Source: Caballeronia sp. SEWSISQ10-4 2
GTDB lineage: Bacteria; Pseudomonadota; Gammaproteobacteria; Burkholderiales; Burkholderiaceae
Assembly: GCF_030464885.1 (NCBI RefSeq)
Contig: NZ_JALPRJ010000022.1
Location: forward strand, 58,350-122,349
Length of the DNA stretch: 64,000 nucleotides
Direction: 5' to 3'
In this document: piece by piece, positions 23,706-32,313 of the stretch
Position numbering within the stretch: the first letter of the stretch is position 1
How the letters are laid out: the number at the start of each line of letters is the position of its first letter
Notes under the pieces: model-generated
Database searches by the model: none
The model's input: the letters and a program-made list of their open reading frames with translations, nothing else
What the model was told of the DNA's origin: nothing
Position numbers and translations under genes: made by a program

Positions 23706-25253
23706 GTGGCGAACGAATCAGCACGTTGTCCGGGTTGCCAGCGCCTGCCTTTGCAGGTGCGGGAGCACGGTGCGTGTGCCGAATGCGACAAGTCGCGCAA
23801 CGCGCAGCCGGAGCGGTGCGTGTGGCGGCGGTTGCGGGAGGAAGCGCCGCCAGAGGTTGTAACCACGGCCACGCCGCAGCCGCAAGAGCCGCCCGATGCG
23901 CCGCCCGTTCCGCCGCCCGTTCCGCCGGACGCCGGGTCCGCGACGGGAACCGTCAAGCCTGACCCCAACGAAGCGAGCCTGCTCGACGCGCAAAAGCGCC
24001 TGGCCGAGCTGGAAGACAGTCTTCGAAATGAGCAACTGGCGGCCGAAGCCGAACGCAAGAAGGCCGACGATCATCGGAGCATTGCGGAAAAACTGGCGCA
24101 ACAGATCACCGGCCTGCAGCAGGAGTCCGAGCGCTTGCGCAGCGAGGTGGCAGGTCATCGGCAGGAAGCGGCGGCCGTCAACGAAAAACACAGCTTGCTC
24201 GATACCGCGAAGCGCGAGCTTGAAAGCGTCCACGCAAAGGCGCTGGATGTGCACCACCGGATCCTGGAATCGCTGCGGCAAAAAGTTGCGGACCTGCAGC
24301 AGGAGGCCGAGAAGCTGCGGCTGGAAGCGCAGAGTCACCGGCAGGAAGCGGACAATCAGCGCAGCGCCGCGCAGGACGCTGCGGCCAAGGCGCAGGCAAT
24401 CAGCGAAAAACACTCGTTGCTCGATACCGCGAAGCGCGAGCTCGAAAGTGTCCACGCGAAGGCGCTGACGCAGATTGAACAACTAAACATCGCTCATGCC
24501 GATGCACAGCGCAGCAACACGGACCTGCAAGCCGCGCTCGGCAAAACCCAGGAGGCGCTGCAAAGTTCGCGCATCAACATCGCGCAGCAGGTGGCGGCCG
24601 GCACGCGCACCCGCCGCTGGCTCACGGCGGGTATCGGCGCACTGACCGGCATGACGATGGGTGCTGCCGGCACATGGGCGCTGCTGCCCAAGCAGATCGC
24701 AGCGTCGCCCGTCAATGTGCACATGGTCCAGTTGCTTACGCAAGCCAACACCTGCCTGCTCAGCGAGGACTGGTTCTGCGTCGGCATCTCGGCGGCGCGC
24801 ATGCTCGCGATGGACCCGCGCAGCCCGGTTGCGCTGGTGGCGCAACGTGAAGCACGTATCGCGCAGCAGCAGTCCGACACCGCCGAACAACAAAAGAAGA
24901 CGGAGCAGGAACTGCACGCGCGGCAAGCGAAGCTGACGGCGCAAAACCAGGCGTTGCCGAGCGCGCGGCAGTCACCGGGGCAGCCCGCATGTCCGTCGAC
25001 GCCGACCTCCTCAACACTGGCGTCGACTGATGCTGCAATTGCTGCAGCACTCGCCCAGCAACGCACGGGCGTTATGACACAGCTGATGCGCAAGGCGGAA
25101 GCGGCACGCGCTAAAAGTGCCTTCGATTGCGCGGAAGACCTTGCGGTCACGGCGCAAAGCTATGAATCCAACGCGAGTATCGACCGGTTCATTGCCGGCG
25201 TCAGGACCGAGCGGCAGCGCTTGCTGAATAACGGCGTGGTCATCCGCCAGTAA
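23706..25253 (+). CDS. Zinc-ribbon, coiled-coil, single-TM protein at end of eCIS operon
   Basis: 515 residues from GTG 23706, behind AGGAGG. An N-terminal zinc ribbon has C8-x2-C11 and C24-x2-C27. A Pro-rich stretch (about 50-80) is followed by long heptad-rich coiled coil (about 90-295), one hydrophobic segment near residues 303-325 (WLTAGIGALTGMTMGAAG) and a C-terminal part with another coiled coil near 385-420. A 74-residue coiled-coil unit is duplicated, both copies containing EKHSLLDTAKRELESVHAKA. I do not recognise a named family. The layout suggests an inner-membrane protein; because it lies 12 bases after DUF6519 it may anchor or regulate the particle. Confidence 0.8.
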   Translation: MANESARCPGCQRLPLQVREHGACAECDKSRNAQPERCVWRRLREEAPPEVVTTATPQPQEPPDAPPVPPPVPPDAGSATGTVKPDPNEASLLDAQKRLAELEDSLRNEQLAAEAERKKADDHRSIAEKLAQQITGLQQESERLRSEVAGHRQEAAAVNEKHSLLDTAKRELESVHAKALDVHHRILESLRQKVADLQQEAEKLRLEAQSHRQEADNQRSAAQDAAAKAQAISEKHSLLDTAKRELESVHAKALTQIEQLNIAHADAQRSNTDLQAALGKTQEALQSSRINIAQQVAAGTRTRRWLTAGIGALTGMTMGAAGTWALLPKQIAASPVNVHMVQLLTQANTCLLSEDWFCVGISAARMLAMDPRSPVALVAQREARIAQQQSDTAEQQKKTEQELHARQAKLTAQNQALPSARQSPGQPACPSTPTSSTLASTDAAIAAALAQQRTGVMTQLMRKAEAARAKSAFDCAEDLAVTAQSYESNASIDRFIAGVRTERQRLLNNGVVIRQ

Positions 25254-25282
25254 AAGCGGCACCTCGCTGAGAGGAGACTGCC

Positions 25283-25939
25283 GTGGAGCGGGCAGAGACA
25301 AAACGCATCGATTCGCTTCCGGCTATCAAGCCGCTGAAAGGCTTGGTGCTGGCCGCACCGCTTTTCCTTGCCGCCTGCAATGACATGCATGTCAAGGAGA
25401 CAATGGCATGTTTTGGCTCGGCCGTAATGGCCACGGCACGCAGCACAGGCGCGGCAAAGGATACGAGCGACGGGAAGGCGCCGCCGCCAGTCAGTTTCAG
25501 CGACTGCGTGGCAATTCACTCCTCCACGCAGCAGACACAGGACTCATCTCAGGTTGATGACGAATACCGGCGCGCGCATAACGGGCAACTGCCTGACCAG
25601 CCCGCTATTGTCACCATGGATGTTCGCGCCAATCCATCGGGCGTGGTTCGCCGCGGGGCGCAACTAACGATTGTCTCGAACCTGCAAGTCGTTTCGGGCA
25701 AGAGTGAGCCGGTGTCGGCGGTATCGGTGGAAATCAGGCTGTACGAATACGGCAAGACTGAACCGTTCAAGACGGATACTCTCAGCGCGACGACGCTCCC
25801 GGGCAGCGGCGCTTACAAGACGAGCTTCACTATCGTGCTGCCAGCCTCAATGCCCCAAGGGCAGTATCGGATAGAAACAGTTTTTTATCTCAACCGCCAA
25901 AGGGCGGGCAGCACAATGGTGACGTTGCAGATTGTTTGA
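25283..25939 (+). CDS. Putative lipoprotein closing the eCIS cluster
   Basis: 218 residues from GTG 25283 behind GAGGAG. The N-terminus has a basic region, a hydrophobic stretch GLVLAAPLFLAAC and a lipobox LAAC with the acylated Cys at residue 32, so it is probably a lipoprotein. The residue after Cys is Asn followed by Asp. The C-terminal half is beta-rich (AQLTIVSNLQVV, VSVEIRLYEYG, YKTSFTIVLPASMPQGQYRIETVFYL) and looks Ig-like. Only 29 bases separate it from the preceding gene, so it is likely co-transcribed. Function unknown; an envelope partner of the coiled-coil protein is possible. Confidence 0.7.
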   Translation: MERAETKRIDSLPAIKPLKGLVLAAPLFLAACNDMHVKETMACFGSAVMATARSTGAAKDTSDGKAPPPVSFSDCVAIHSSTQQTQDSSQVDDEYRRAHNGQLPDQPAIVTMDVRANPSGVVRRGAQLTIVSNLQVVSGKSEPVSAVSVEIRLYEYGKTEPFKTDTLSATTLPGSGAYKTSFTIVLPASMPQGQYRIETVFYLNRQRAGSTMVTLQIV

Positions 25940-26059
25940 TTTCGATGAACGGCCGTTGTAAATCAGGAGTTTTATTCGTATCGGGACCGCAAAGCGTCGC
26001 CCGCGATTTAGTTGAACAACAAATGCAGTTGCAACCGTGCGCTCGCGTCTTCTTGGTAC

Positions 26060-27835
26060 TTATTTCCCTGTGGTATTCACGAGACCCGCTAATCCCGCAA
26101 TCAGAAACGACGCAAGGACGTAGCCCATGATCTTGTGAAAATAGAAGTAATAACGCGTCCGTCCTTGCAGGTCGATATCGTAGTGTGCCTCGCGTAACCG
26201 AATGATCGGCAGAAGCATATCGAGGCTATATGCGACTCCAAGCGGTATGCCTGCACGCTTCCCCTCGCCAGACACCCTCAATATCACCGCGCCCAAGAAG
26301 ATAAAAACGATCGCCCACCACAGCGCGTATGAGGTGCGAAAGCCATAGCCCACGAATATCTGGTGCAGGGTTAGCAGCACCCGGTCGATTCCATGCGCGT
26401 GTTCGCGCTCGCGGGTTTTCTCCGCATAAAGCACGTCTATGACTTTGTCGTCCTGGTTGATCTTGCTTAGCATCCGGGCGACCTGAGCGTATGTCTGCGG
26501 GTGGAAACCGCTCTGCCGATCAAGCCACCCTATCCACCATTCCGACGAGCGCAGTGACAGATCGCTGTACTTGTCGGCATCGAGCGCACTCGGATTTTCA
26601 TAAGTGAATCCGACCAGATCGAGCTTTTTGGGCCAGCCGTCGACACATTCCGTCCAGTTCTGGTCTTTGGGGCACGTCATACGATCCTGAATGTCGCGTG
26701 CCGAAGCATTGTGCAAAATCAGTTGCGCGCCATCTTGCCAATGAGGAGCCGCCCGCAACTTTGAGCCAAGGCGCAAGCCTTGCCCAATGTGTGCTCCTGT
26801 CAGGTCAAGTGTCGCAAAAGATCCGCTGGACAGTTCAAGATTGCCGCCGACCGACAGGTATGTCATGGAAGCCCGGGTCTTGATGGAGATATCACGCATG
26901 AACAGGCTGCGACCGACGGAAAGATTCTCCATGCGAATCGGTCCGTCGATCTGTGCGGTGCTCATGTCGAATTGGCCGGCCACGTGTGTCGCGCTGAACG
27001 TCACGTCCTTTAAGAAGGTTGTTTTTTGAATCAGATACGCGCTTTGACCCACCTGCGCCGCATCGAACGATGCAGGTCCGTCGAATACGCTGTTCCGGAT
27101 CACCAGTTCACCGCCTATGCTTGCTTCCGTCAAGCTGAACTCGGAAAATGCGCTGCCGGTTGCATAAAGACCCTTCGCAACCTTGGCGGAACCTGCTTTG
27201 AAGGGGCCTTTGATCTTTGCGTCGTTGAGCGAAAGCTGTCCACCAATATCGGCATCCACGAGGTTCACTGTATGAGTGGCCGACACACCGTCAAGCACCA
27301 GCGAGGTGAAGGTTTTGATGCCCGACATATCGATGTCGCCCTCGAAGTTGCTTCGGTCGATTGATAGCTGTCCGTCTACAATTGCCTGTGACAGTCTTAG
27401 CGCTTTGTCGAACTGGCAATGGCTTAGCGTTAAAGGCACATGCAATCGCGCGCTTTCGAAGTCAACCACATCCGAAAATCTCGCGCCACGAATCTCAACG
27501 CCACGATACGGAATGGCGCTGCGCAATCGTTCGTCAGCCATAGCGGTCTCGATGAACCGGGCGGATAACGTTCTTTTCTCAGGCCAATGCAGCGCATCGG
27601 CCGGCTCGTCCGTTCCGCCGAACGCTTGCAGATCTGCAACTTGCCCTGCGCAAATGCGCTGCCATACCCATTGTTCCTGCGCCGTCCATTCCGACGCACG
27701 TCCGGGCAAGCGGGTCGCGCAATCTCGCGCGCCGCCGCGAGGTGACGCGTCACTCTTAGCGGTCAACATAGCCAAACAAATGAGTGCCAGGATGCGGATA
27801 ATGAAAAGTGCATTGCAACGGTGCATACGATTCAT
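26060..27835 (-). CDS. Membrane protein with pentapeptide-like repeats
   Basis: 591 residues. It begins with a signal-like segment (NALFIIRILALICLAMLTAKSDA). Residues about 105-370 carry repeated short segments of the form A(D/N)L/F-type and 'IGGQLSLNDAKI', 'VGQSAYLIQKTTF', 'VGRSLFMRDISI' that resemble pentapeptide/quadrilateral beta-helix repeats. The C-terminal 110 residues hold hydrophobic segments (ALWWAIVFIFLGAVILRV and IMGYVLASFLIAGLAGLV) consistent with two or three membrane spans. Function is not known. It is convergent with the eCIS operon, 120 bases away. Confidence 0.75.
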   Translation of the reverse strand: MNRMHRCNALFIIRILALICLAMLTAKSDASPRGGARDCATRLPGRASEWTAQEQWVWQRICAGQVADLQAFGGTDEPADALHWPEKRTLSARFIETAMADERLRSAIPYRGVEIRGARFSDVVDFESARLHVPLTLSHCQFDKALRLSQAIVDGQLSIDRSNFEGDIDMSGIKTFTSLVLDGVSATHTVNLVDADIGGQLSLNDAKIKGPFKAGSAKVAKGLYATGSAFSEFSLTEASIGGELVIRNSVFDGPASFDAAQVGQSAYLIQKTTFLKDVTFSATHVAGQFDMSTAQIDGPIRMENLSVGRSLFMRDISIKTRASMTYLSVGGNLELSSGSFATLDLTGAHIGQGLRLGSKLRAAPHWQDGAQLILHNASARDIQDRMTCPKDQNWTECVDGWPKKLDLVGFTYENPSALDADKYSDLSLRSSEWWIGWLDRQSGFHPQTYAQVARMLSKINQDDKVIDVLYAEKTREREHAHGIDRVLLTLHQIFVGYGFRTSYALWWAIVFIFLGAVILRVSGEGKRAGIPLGVAYSLDMLLPIIRLREAHYDIDLQGRTRYYFYFHKIMGYVLASFLIAGLAGLVNTTGK

Positions 27836-27971
27836 CCCGCTCTCCTGCGCAGAGTGCAGCGCCTATACTTGAACGGCGTCGCTCAATTATTCTTCAAAAG
27901 AAGAACATGAAATCGTTCTAGTGGCAATAGCACTTTGTTGCATTGGCTTCTTCCTCCCTTGATCGAGGTAC

Positions 27972-28382
27972 ATGATGAGTCGCTTAACGCTGCTGACTGC
28001 CTGCGCGCTTGCCACCATTGTCTCCATCCCGGCCTTCGCAGAGAACGAACCGGTTGGCGAGACGTCGGAGCCACTATCTGTCGGCCCCTCTCATCCGCCT
28101 CCGTCAAGTCGTGACCGCTGCAAGCAAGGGTACGTATGGCGTGAAGCGACGAAACGTGATCACGTCTGTGTCACTCCGTCCACACGCGACCAGACAGCCG
28201 AAGACAATCGACTCGCTGGTTCCCGCCGATCACGGAACGGTGGTCCGTTTGGTCCGGACACATGCCGTCAAGGTTTTGTCTGGCGCGAGGCATTCCCTAA
28301 CGATCACGTGTGCGTATCTCCCGCCACGCGCGACAATGCGCGACACGACAACGATGATGCACGCAACAAGGTAGCGAGGTGA
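27972..28382 (+). CDS. Small secreted protein with two Cys-containing repeats
   Basis: 136 residues with a signal peptide (LLTACALATIVSIPAFA, cleavage after AFA). The mature part has two copies of a 26-residue motif: CKQGYVWREATKRDHVCV and CRQGFVWREAFPNDHVCV, each followed by TP/SPxTRD. The pattern C-x2-G-F/Y-VWREA-x4-DHVCV is found in other small secreted bacterial proteins, usually of unknown function; the paired Cys probably form a disulfide in each repeat. ATG 27975 is a possible alternative start, both after GAGGT. Confidence 0.8.
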   Translation: MMSRLTLLTACALATIVSIPAFAENEPVGETSEPLSVGPSHPPPSSRDRCKQGYVWREATKRDHVCVTPSTRDQTAEDNRLAGSRRSRNGGPFGPDTCRQGFVWREAFPNDHVCVSPATRDNARHDNDDARNKVAR

Positions 28383-28588
28383 GTGTCAGCATCGACCAGA
28401 CATCAGCCCGATGTGCTGCGCGGGATAGGAACATTCGAAGCCGCCGATGCTTGTTGTCGCGTTGCTCTTCCGTGCCATCTTTGTCACGCTTCGTTTCTTG
28501 CGACCTGCATGCCAGCGGCGGCGCGGGTTATTAAAAGCAGGGTGCGGCGGCGAAGATCCATCAGCCACCGCGCCGCCATCGCAAGTGC

Positions 28589-29251
28589 TTACTTAGGCGC
28601 ACCCGCCTGACGTTTGGGATCGGCCTTCATGAACGCCGGATGCTGGTCACACGCAGTCATGATCCGGTCGATAGTCGGTACGTCAGGGATCGCGATCTTG
28701 AACACTCGTGTTATCGCAACAATGCTCGCGAGGCAAATGTCCGCTATCGTGGGTTCATCGCCGTGACAGAACGTGCCCGTTTCCGGCGCGCCTGCCAGAC
28801 GCTGTTCAACCGCGGCAAGACCCGCACCGAGCCAGCGGATTTGCCACGCGCGCCACTCGGCATCGTCGAATCCGCCCGTTTCCTGCAGATACTTTTTCAC
28901 GCGTGGCACGATTAGCGGATGGGTATCGGCAGCACACATCGATGCAATCGACCGCACGCGTGCGCGACCGTATAAATCGCTTGGCAGCAACGGCGGCGAG
29001 GGCTGGAGTTCGTCCAGGAATTCGAGGATGGCCAGCGATTGCGTGAGCGGTTCGTGGCCGTCCTGAACCAACGCGGGAATTGACCCTAGCGGACTGATTT
29101 TCAGGAATTCCGCGCCGCGTTGCTCGCCCGCGTCGAGATCGATGTTCTGTTCGTGCGCGCTCAGGCCTTTCAAATTAAGTGCGACGCGTACGCGAAACGC
29201 GGCGGACGAGCGCCAGAACGCAAAGAGTTCGAATTGTGCTTGCTCTGACAT
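28589..29251 (-). CDS. maiA: Maleylacetoacetate isomerase / zeta-class glutathione S-transferase
   Basis: 220 residues with a good ribosome site (AAAGGAAG). N-terminal thioredoxin-like domain with the zeta-class glutathione motif RSSAAFRVRVAL (canonical SSCSxRVRIAL; the Ser pair is kept, the Cys is Ala), then SPLGSIPALV and LTQSLAILEFLDE. C-terminal helical domain with ADTHPLIVPRVKKYL and the conserved DEPTIADICLASIVAITR. The enzyme isomerises maleylacetoacetate to fumarylacetoacetate in tyrosine/homogentisate breakdown. No other pathway gene is nearby, so another zeta-GST activity is possible. Confidence 0.8.
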   Translation of the reverse strand: MSEQAQFELFAFWRSSAAFRVRVALNLKGLSAHEQNIDLDAGEQRGAEFLKISPLGSIPALVQDGHEPLTQSLAILEFLDELQPSPPLLPSDLYGRARVRSIASMCAADTHPLIVPRVKKYLQETGGFDDAEWRAWQIRWLGAGLAAVEQRLAGAPETGTFCHGDEPTIADICLASIVAITRVFKIAIPDVPTIDRIMTACDQHPAFMKADPKRQAGAPK

Positions 29252-29383
29252 GAGGGTTCTTCCTTTGTGGTGGAGACAGCGGGGAGGTTGGCTTAGTTGT
29301 CGACTCTCAACTATGCATCAAAGTTCTCTACGCCGTGTCCTCAGCATGAGTGTTCCTCATGTCACCAAGCTCATAAAAACGCC

Positions 29384-29415
29384 AATGCCCTGCGAACTTG
29401 CATTCGCAGGGCATT
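29384..29415 (-). terminator. Intrinsic terminator of the DUF4148 gene
   Basis: Perfect 13-bp inverted repeat (AATGCCCTGCGAA / TTCGCAGGGCATT) with a 6-base loop. Read on the minus strand the stem is followed within four bases by a run of five T, the order expected for a terminator of the DUF4148 gene just upstream on that strand. Confidence 0.85.
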
Positions 29416-29447
29416 GATTTTCCGCTTAGCCAAAACTTCAGATTTTA

Positions 29448-29726
29448 TTAATTGTGGGAATAGGTCGAGCGTGCATCGTTGGCTTGAGCGCGTTCACCGG
29501 ATTGCGTGGTGGTGCTTTTCACGCCGCCGTACGCGCTTGCGCTCGCATCGTTACCCGCTGCTTTTTCAGCTGCAATGGTTTGCGCGCTTTGGCCGCGTTG
29601 CGAAGCAGGTGCGCCGACCAGCGGGTTGTACGATGGTGCCGGACCATAGCCGCTGCTGGCGAATGCGGGTGCTCCAAGAGCGGTGGAAACAGCGACTAAC
29701 AACGATGCAATAAGGGTCTTGTTCAT
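29448..29726 (-). CDS. DUF4148-type small secreted protein
   Basis: 92 residues with a signal peptide (TLIASLLVAVSTALGAPAFA). The mature part is Ala/Ser/Gln-rich and contains YNPLVGAPASQRGQSAQTIAAEKAA, similar to the many short DUF4148 proteins of Burkholderia and relatives. Function is unknown; homologues are periplasmic and often abundant. A CGGAG ribosome site precedes the ATG and a strong terminator follows the stop. Confidence 0.75.
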   Translation of the reverse strand: MNKTLIASLLVAVSTALGAPAFASSGYGPAPSYNPLVGAPASQRGQSAQTIAAEKAAGNDASASAYGGVKSTTTQSGERAQANDARSTYSHN

Positions 29727-30002
29727 GATGTGCTCCGATGCGTATCAATGACTTCATTCATGGGCTACGCAGCGGTCCTGCTGGTTGGTGTGCTGCGTCG
29801 ATGGAATGCAGTATATGCGCGCACTATCGAAATATTGTACCGATAGAGGGGAATGGTGAATCCGTGCGAGATGAACAATCGGACGCAGCCGCTTATTGAA
29901 TAAGCCTAAGGAAATAAGGGCGTGAATATGCCAGTCAGGCGAGGTGAATTAAAGCTGAATGCAAAGAGAAAACCGCGCTTAAGTGCTTAGCGCCTAAGCC
30001 GC

Positions 30003-31472
30003 CTAGCCACCACGCGAGGGAAGTTCCTTTAACTCCACGTCCGGTGCCATCGTATTTCCCGCAGCCGCGCCAGGGACATTAACGACGGATTGCTCCAGCC
30101 GGTTGCTGTCCTTGCTCGCTAGCGCAGCGCAATCCCCCATCGGCAAGCGCTTGACGACGGAATACGCCACCAGCATCGCGAGCGTGCCGAAGATTGCGTT
30201 GCCGGCGGCCTGTCCGATCATCACACCGACCGGACCATGCCGCATCCCGGCCGCAACAAACGGCACCGTGCCGATAGTCGCGCGTCCCCAGTTGAAGAGC
30301 GTCGACAACAACGGACGATCGAGATTATTGAACGTCGCGTTGGCCACAAACTGGCAGCCGACGAACGCATAGCTCGTCACCAGCCACGAACAGAACGCCG
30401 TGATAATGACGGCCGTGTCACCGCGGGCCGAGAAGGCACGGATCAGGCCGCCCTGAGCCAGCGCCAGCACGATCCACGCAAGCAGAACGGTCAGCAGCAC
30501 GAACACCAGGCTGTTGCGAACGGTTTCGCGGATACGGTCCGCACGGCCCGCGCCGAGATTCTGGGCAACGATCGGCCCGACCGCACCGGTCAGCGCATAG
30601 ATCACCGCGAAGGCCACCGGTGTGATTCGGTCGATAGTCGCTTGCCCCGCGACGGCCGCCGCGCCGAAGCTGGCCATCGCGTGCGTGACGTATGCGCTGG
30701 CAACGGGCGTCGCGAGGTTGGTCAGCACAGCGGGCAGCGCAACCTTCATGACCGGCTGGCCGTTGGACCACAAGCGTGCAATGCGAACACGGCCAATGAG
30801 ATCGTTGACCCGGATCGCACCATGCAGACCGACAAGCGCAAGCGCGAAGCGCGCTATATCGTTCGATATGGCCGCACCCGTCAGCCCAAGATGGAACCCG
30901 AAGATCAGGATCGGATCGAGGATCGCGGTCACGACTGCGGCGGTCAGCGTGACGGTCATCGCTCGTCGGGCGTCGCCGACAGAACGCATCAGCGCGGCCG
31001 TACACATGCCGATGGCGAGGAACACGTACGTGGGCGCGGTGATCATCAGGAAGCTGCGGGTCAGCACGCGCGTTTCGCCCGCAGCGCCGAGCGCGTTCAG
31101 GATCGGATCCAGGAAGAGCAACGTGGCGGCGCTCAGCACCATGGTGACCAGCATCATCAGGACAAGACTCGCCGACGCAACCTGCCGCGCTTTCGTTCGC
31201 TGGCCGGCACCGAGAAGCCGCGCGACGGTCGCGCTGACGCCTATCGTCATGCCGATGGAAATAGCCGTGTGGAAGAAGTTGATGGTCCCGGCGAACCCGA
31301 CCGCTGCGGCGACCGACGTGTCGCCAAGCAACGATACGTAGAAGAGATTGGCGAGATCGACGGCGAATATGGCCATCAATCCGATCGCGCCTGTTCCTGC
31401 CATGACAATGACATGCCGCAAGGTCGAACCGTGTACGAAGCGGGCGGAGTCAACCTGGCGTTTTGATGTCAT
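30003..31472 (-). CDS. MATE family efflux transporter
   Basis: 489 residues from the internal ATG at 31472; the open frame extends 44 codons further upstream but that part lacks membrane character and family similarity. Twelve hydrophobic segments are visible, starting with LRHVIVMAGTGAIGLMAIFAVDLANLFYVSLLG. The MatE signature is split in two homologous halves (ATVARLLGAGQRTKARQ in the first; GPIVAQNLGAGRADRIRETV in the second). MATE pumps export drugs and cationic compounds using Na+ or H+ gradients. Substrate cannot be told from the sequence. Confidence 0.9.
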   Translation of the reverse strand: MTSKRQVDSARFVHGSTLRHVIVMAGTGAIGLMAIFAVDLANLFYVSLLGDTSVAAAVGFAGTINFFHTAISIGMTIGVSATVARLLGAGQRTKARQVASASLVLMMLVTMVLSAATLLFLDPILNALGAAGETRVLTRSFLMITAPTYVFLAIGMCTAALMRSVGDARRAMTVTLTAAVVTAILDPILIFGFHLGLTGAAISNDIARFALALVGLHGAIRVNDLIGRVRIARLWSNGQPVMKVALPAVLTNLATPVASAYVTHAMASFGAAAVAGQATIDRITPVAFAVIYALTGAVGPIVAQNLGAGRADRIRETVRNSLVFVLLTVLLAWIVLALAQGGLIRAFSARGDTAVIITAFCSWLVTSYAFVGCQFVANATFNNLDRPLLSTLFNWGRATIGTVPFVAAGMRHGPVGVMIGQAAGNAIFGTLAMLVAYSVVKRLPMGDCAALASKDSNRLEQSVVNVPGAAAGNTMAPDVELKELPSRGG

Positions 31473-31773
31473 GGCGGAGCATGGAGTCGCGGTGGGCGAA
31501 TAATCGCATGAATAATCCTGGTTTTTGCTCGATGCGAAGCTATAGTCGAAACGAGCGCTGGGTTCAACCTGTCTTTCGGAAACGATCACCTGCGTGCCTT
31601 GCATGCATCACCATGCGAGGCCGATCGATCGCCTACAATGTCCTTGCTGCTGTGCGCTGGACTCGCGACATTGCGCTGATGTTTCGGGAACGCAATTTGC
31701 GCACTGGCCGCATGAACCGGCGAACGCGCCGCTTCACAACGTCGTTCACTACGTCGACCAAGGGATATACATC
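31473..31773. other. Divergent intergenic region between MATE and DUF3597 genes
   Basis: About 300 bases between divergent genes. It should hold both promoters. I see no further gene; the in-frame upstream extensions on both strands have no family resemblance. Confidence 0.5.
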
Positions 31774-32163
31774 ATGAGCATCTTCGGCACTATCCTGAGC
31801 AAGATTTTCCCTTCAAGCCATCCGGCGAACACAGCGCCTGCCGATCCGGCTGCGCCTGCTGCAACCTCTGCACCTGAAGCAGCCGCACCGGCCGCAGCAC
31901 CAGAACCGGTGGATGTCGAAGCGGTGCTCACAGCGCTCCAGGCGAATACGTCGGAGCAATTGAACTGGCGGACATCGATTGTCGATCTGATGAAATTGCT
32001 GGGTCTCGACAGCAGTCTTTCCGCGCGCAAGGAGCTGGCAGGCGAGTTGAACTATACGGGTGACACGAACGATTCCGCATCGATGAACATCTGGTTGCAC
32101 AAAGCCGTGATGGAACAGCTTGCGGCCAATGGCGGGAAGGTGCCGGACAGCCTGAAGAACTAA
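31774..32163 (+). CDS. DUF3597 domain protein
   Basis: 129 residues. It starts MSIFGTILSKIFPSS, has an Ala/Pro-rich linker and then the DUF3597 domain: VDVEAVLTALQ, EQLNWRTSIVDLMKLLGLDSSLSARKELA and NIWLHKAVMEQLAANGGKVPDSLK. The C-terminal domain resembles a helical peptidoglycan-binding-like or LysM-associated bundle; function is not established. The start is fixed by conservation of the MSIFG N-terminus. Confidence 0.88.
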   Translation: MSIFGTILSKIFPSSHPANTAPADPAAPAATSAPEAAAPAAAPEPVDVEAVLTALQANTSEQLNWRTSIVDLMKLLGLDSSLSARKELAGELNYTGDTNDSASMNIWLHKAVMEQLAANGGKVPDSLKN

Positions 32164-32188
32164 GCTTCGCGTCGCCCTTGCGGTGACG

Positions 32189-32239
32189 GCTGGCACGCGT
32201 GTGATTGCGCAGATGCCGTACTACAGCACGCGTGCCAGC
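32189..32239. repeat. 13-bp perfect inverted repeat between convergent genes
   Basis: GCTGGCACGCGTG (32189-32201) and its exact complement (32227-32239) are separated by 25 bases, between the convergent DUF3597 and lipocalin-like genes. A hairpin here could end transcription from either side, but the loop is long and there is no clean T-run, so it is only a candidate. Confidence 0.5.
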
Positions 32240-32313
32240 AAGCTTGTGCGACCGCCTGGTCACGCCCTTGTCATATTGCTTTTTTATGACGCCGTGCCCT
32301 GCAACGAGCACCG

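Noticed and set aside
516..25939. Type VI secretion system or intact prophage
   Set aside because: No TssB/TssC pair, TssJLM or ClpV genes, and no head, terminase, integrase or lysis genes in the window. DUF4255, DUF4157 and the AAA+ ATPase point to an eCIS.
30003..31604. Longer start for the MATE gene at 31604
   Set aside because: The extra 44 residues lack hydrophobic character and family similarity, and the ATG at 31472 gives a normal length.
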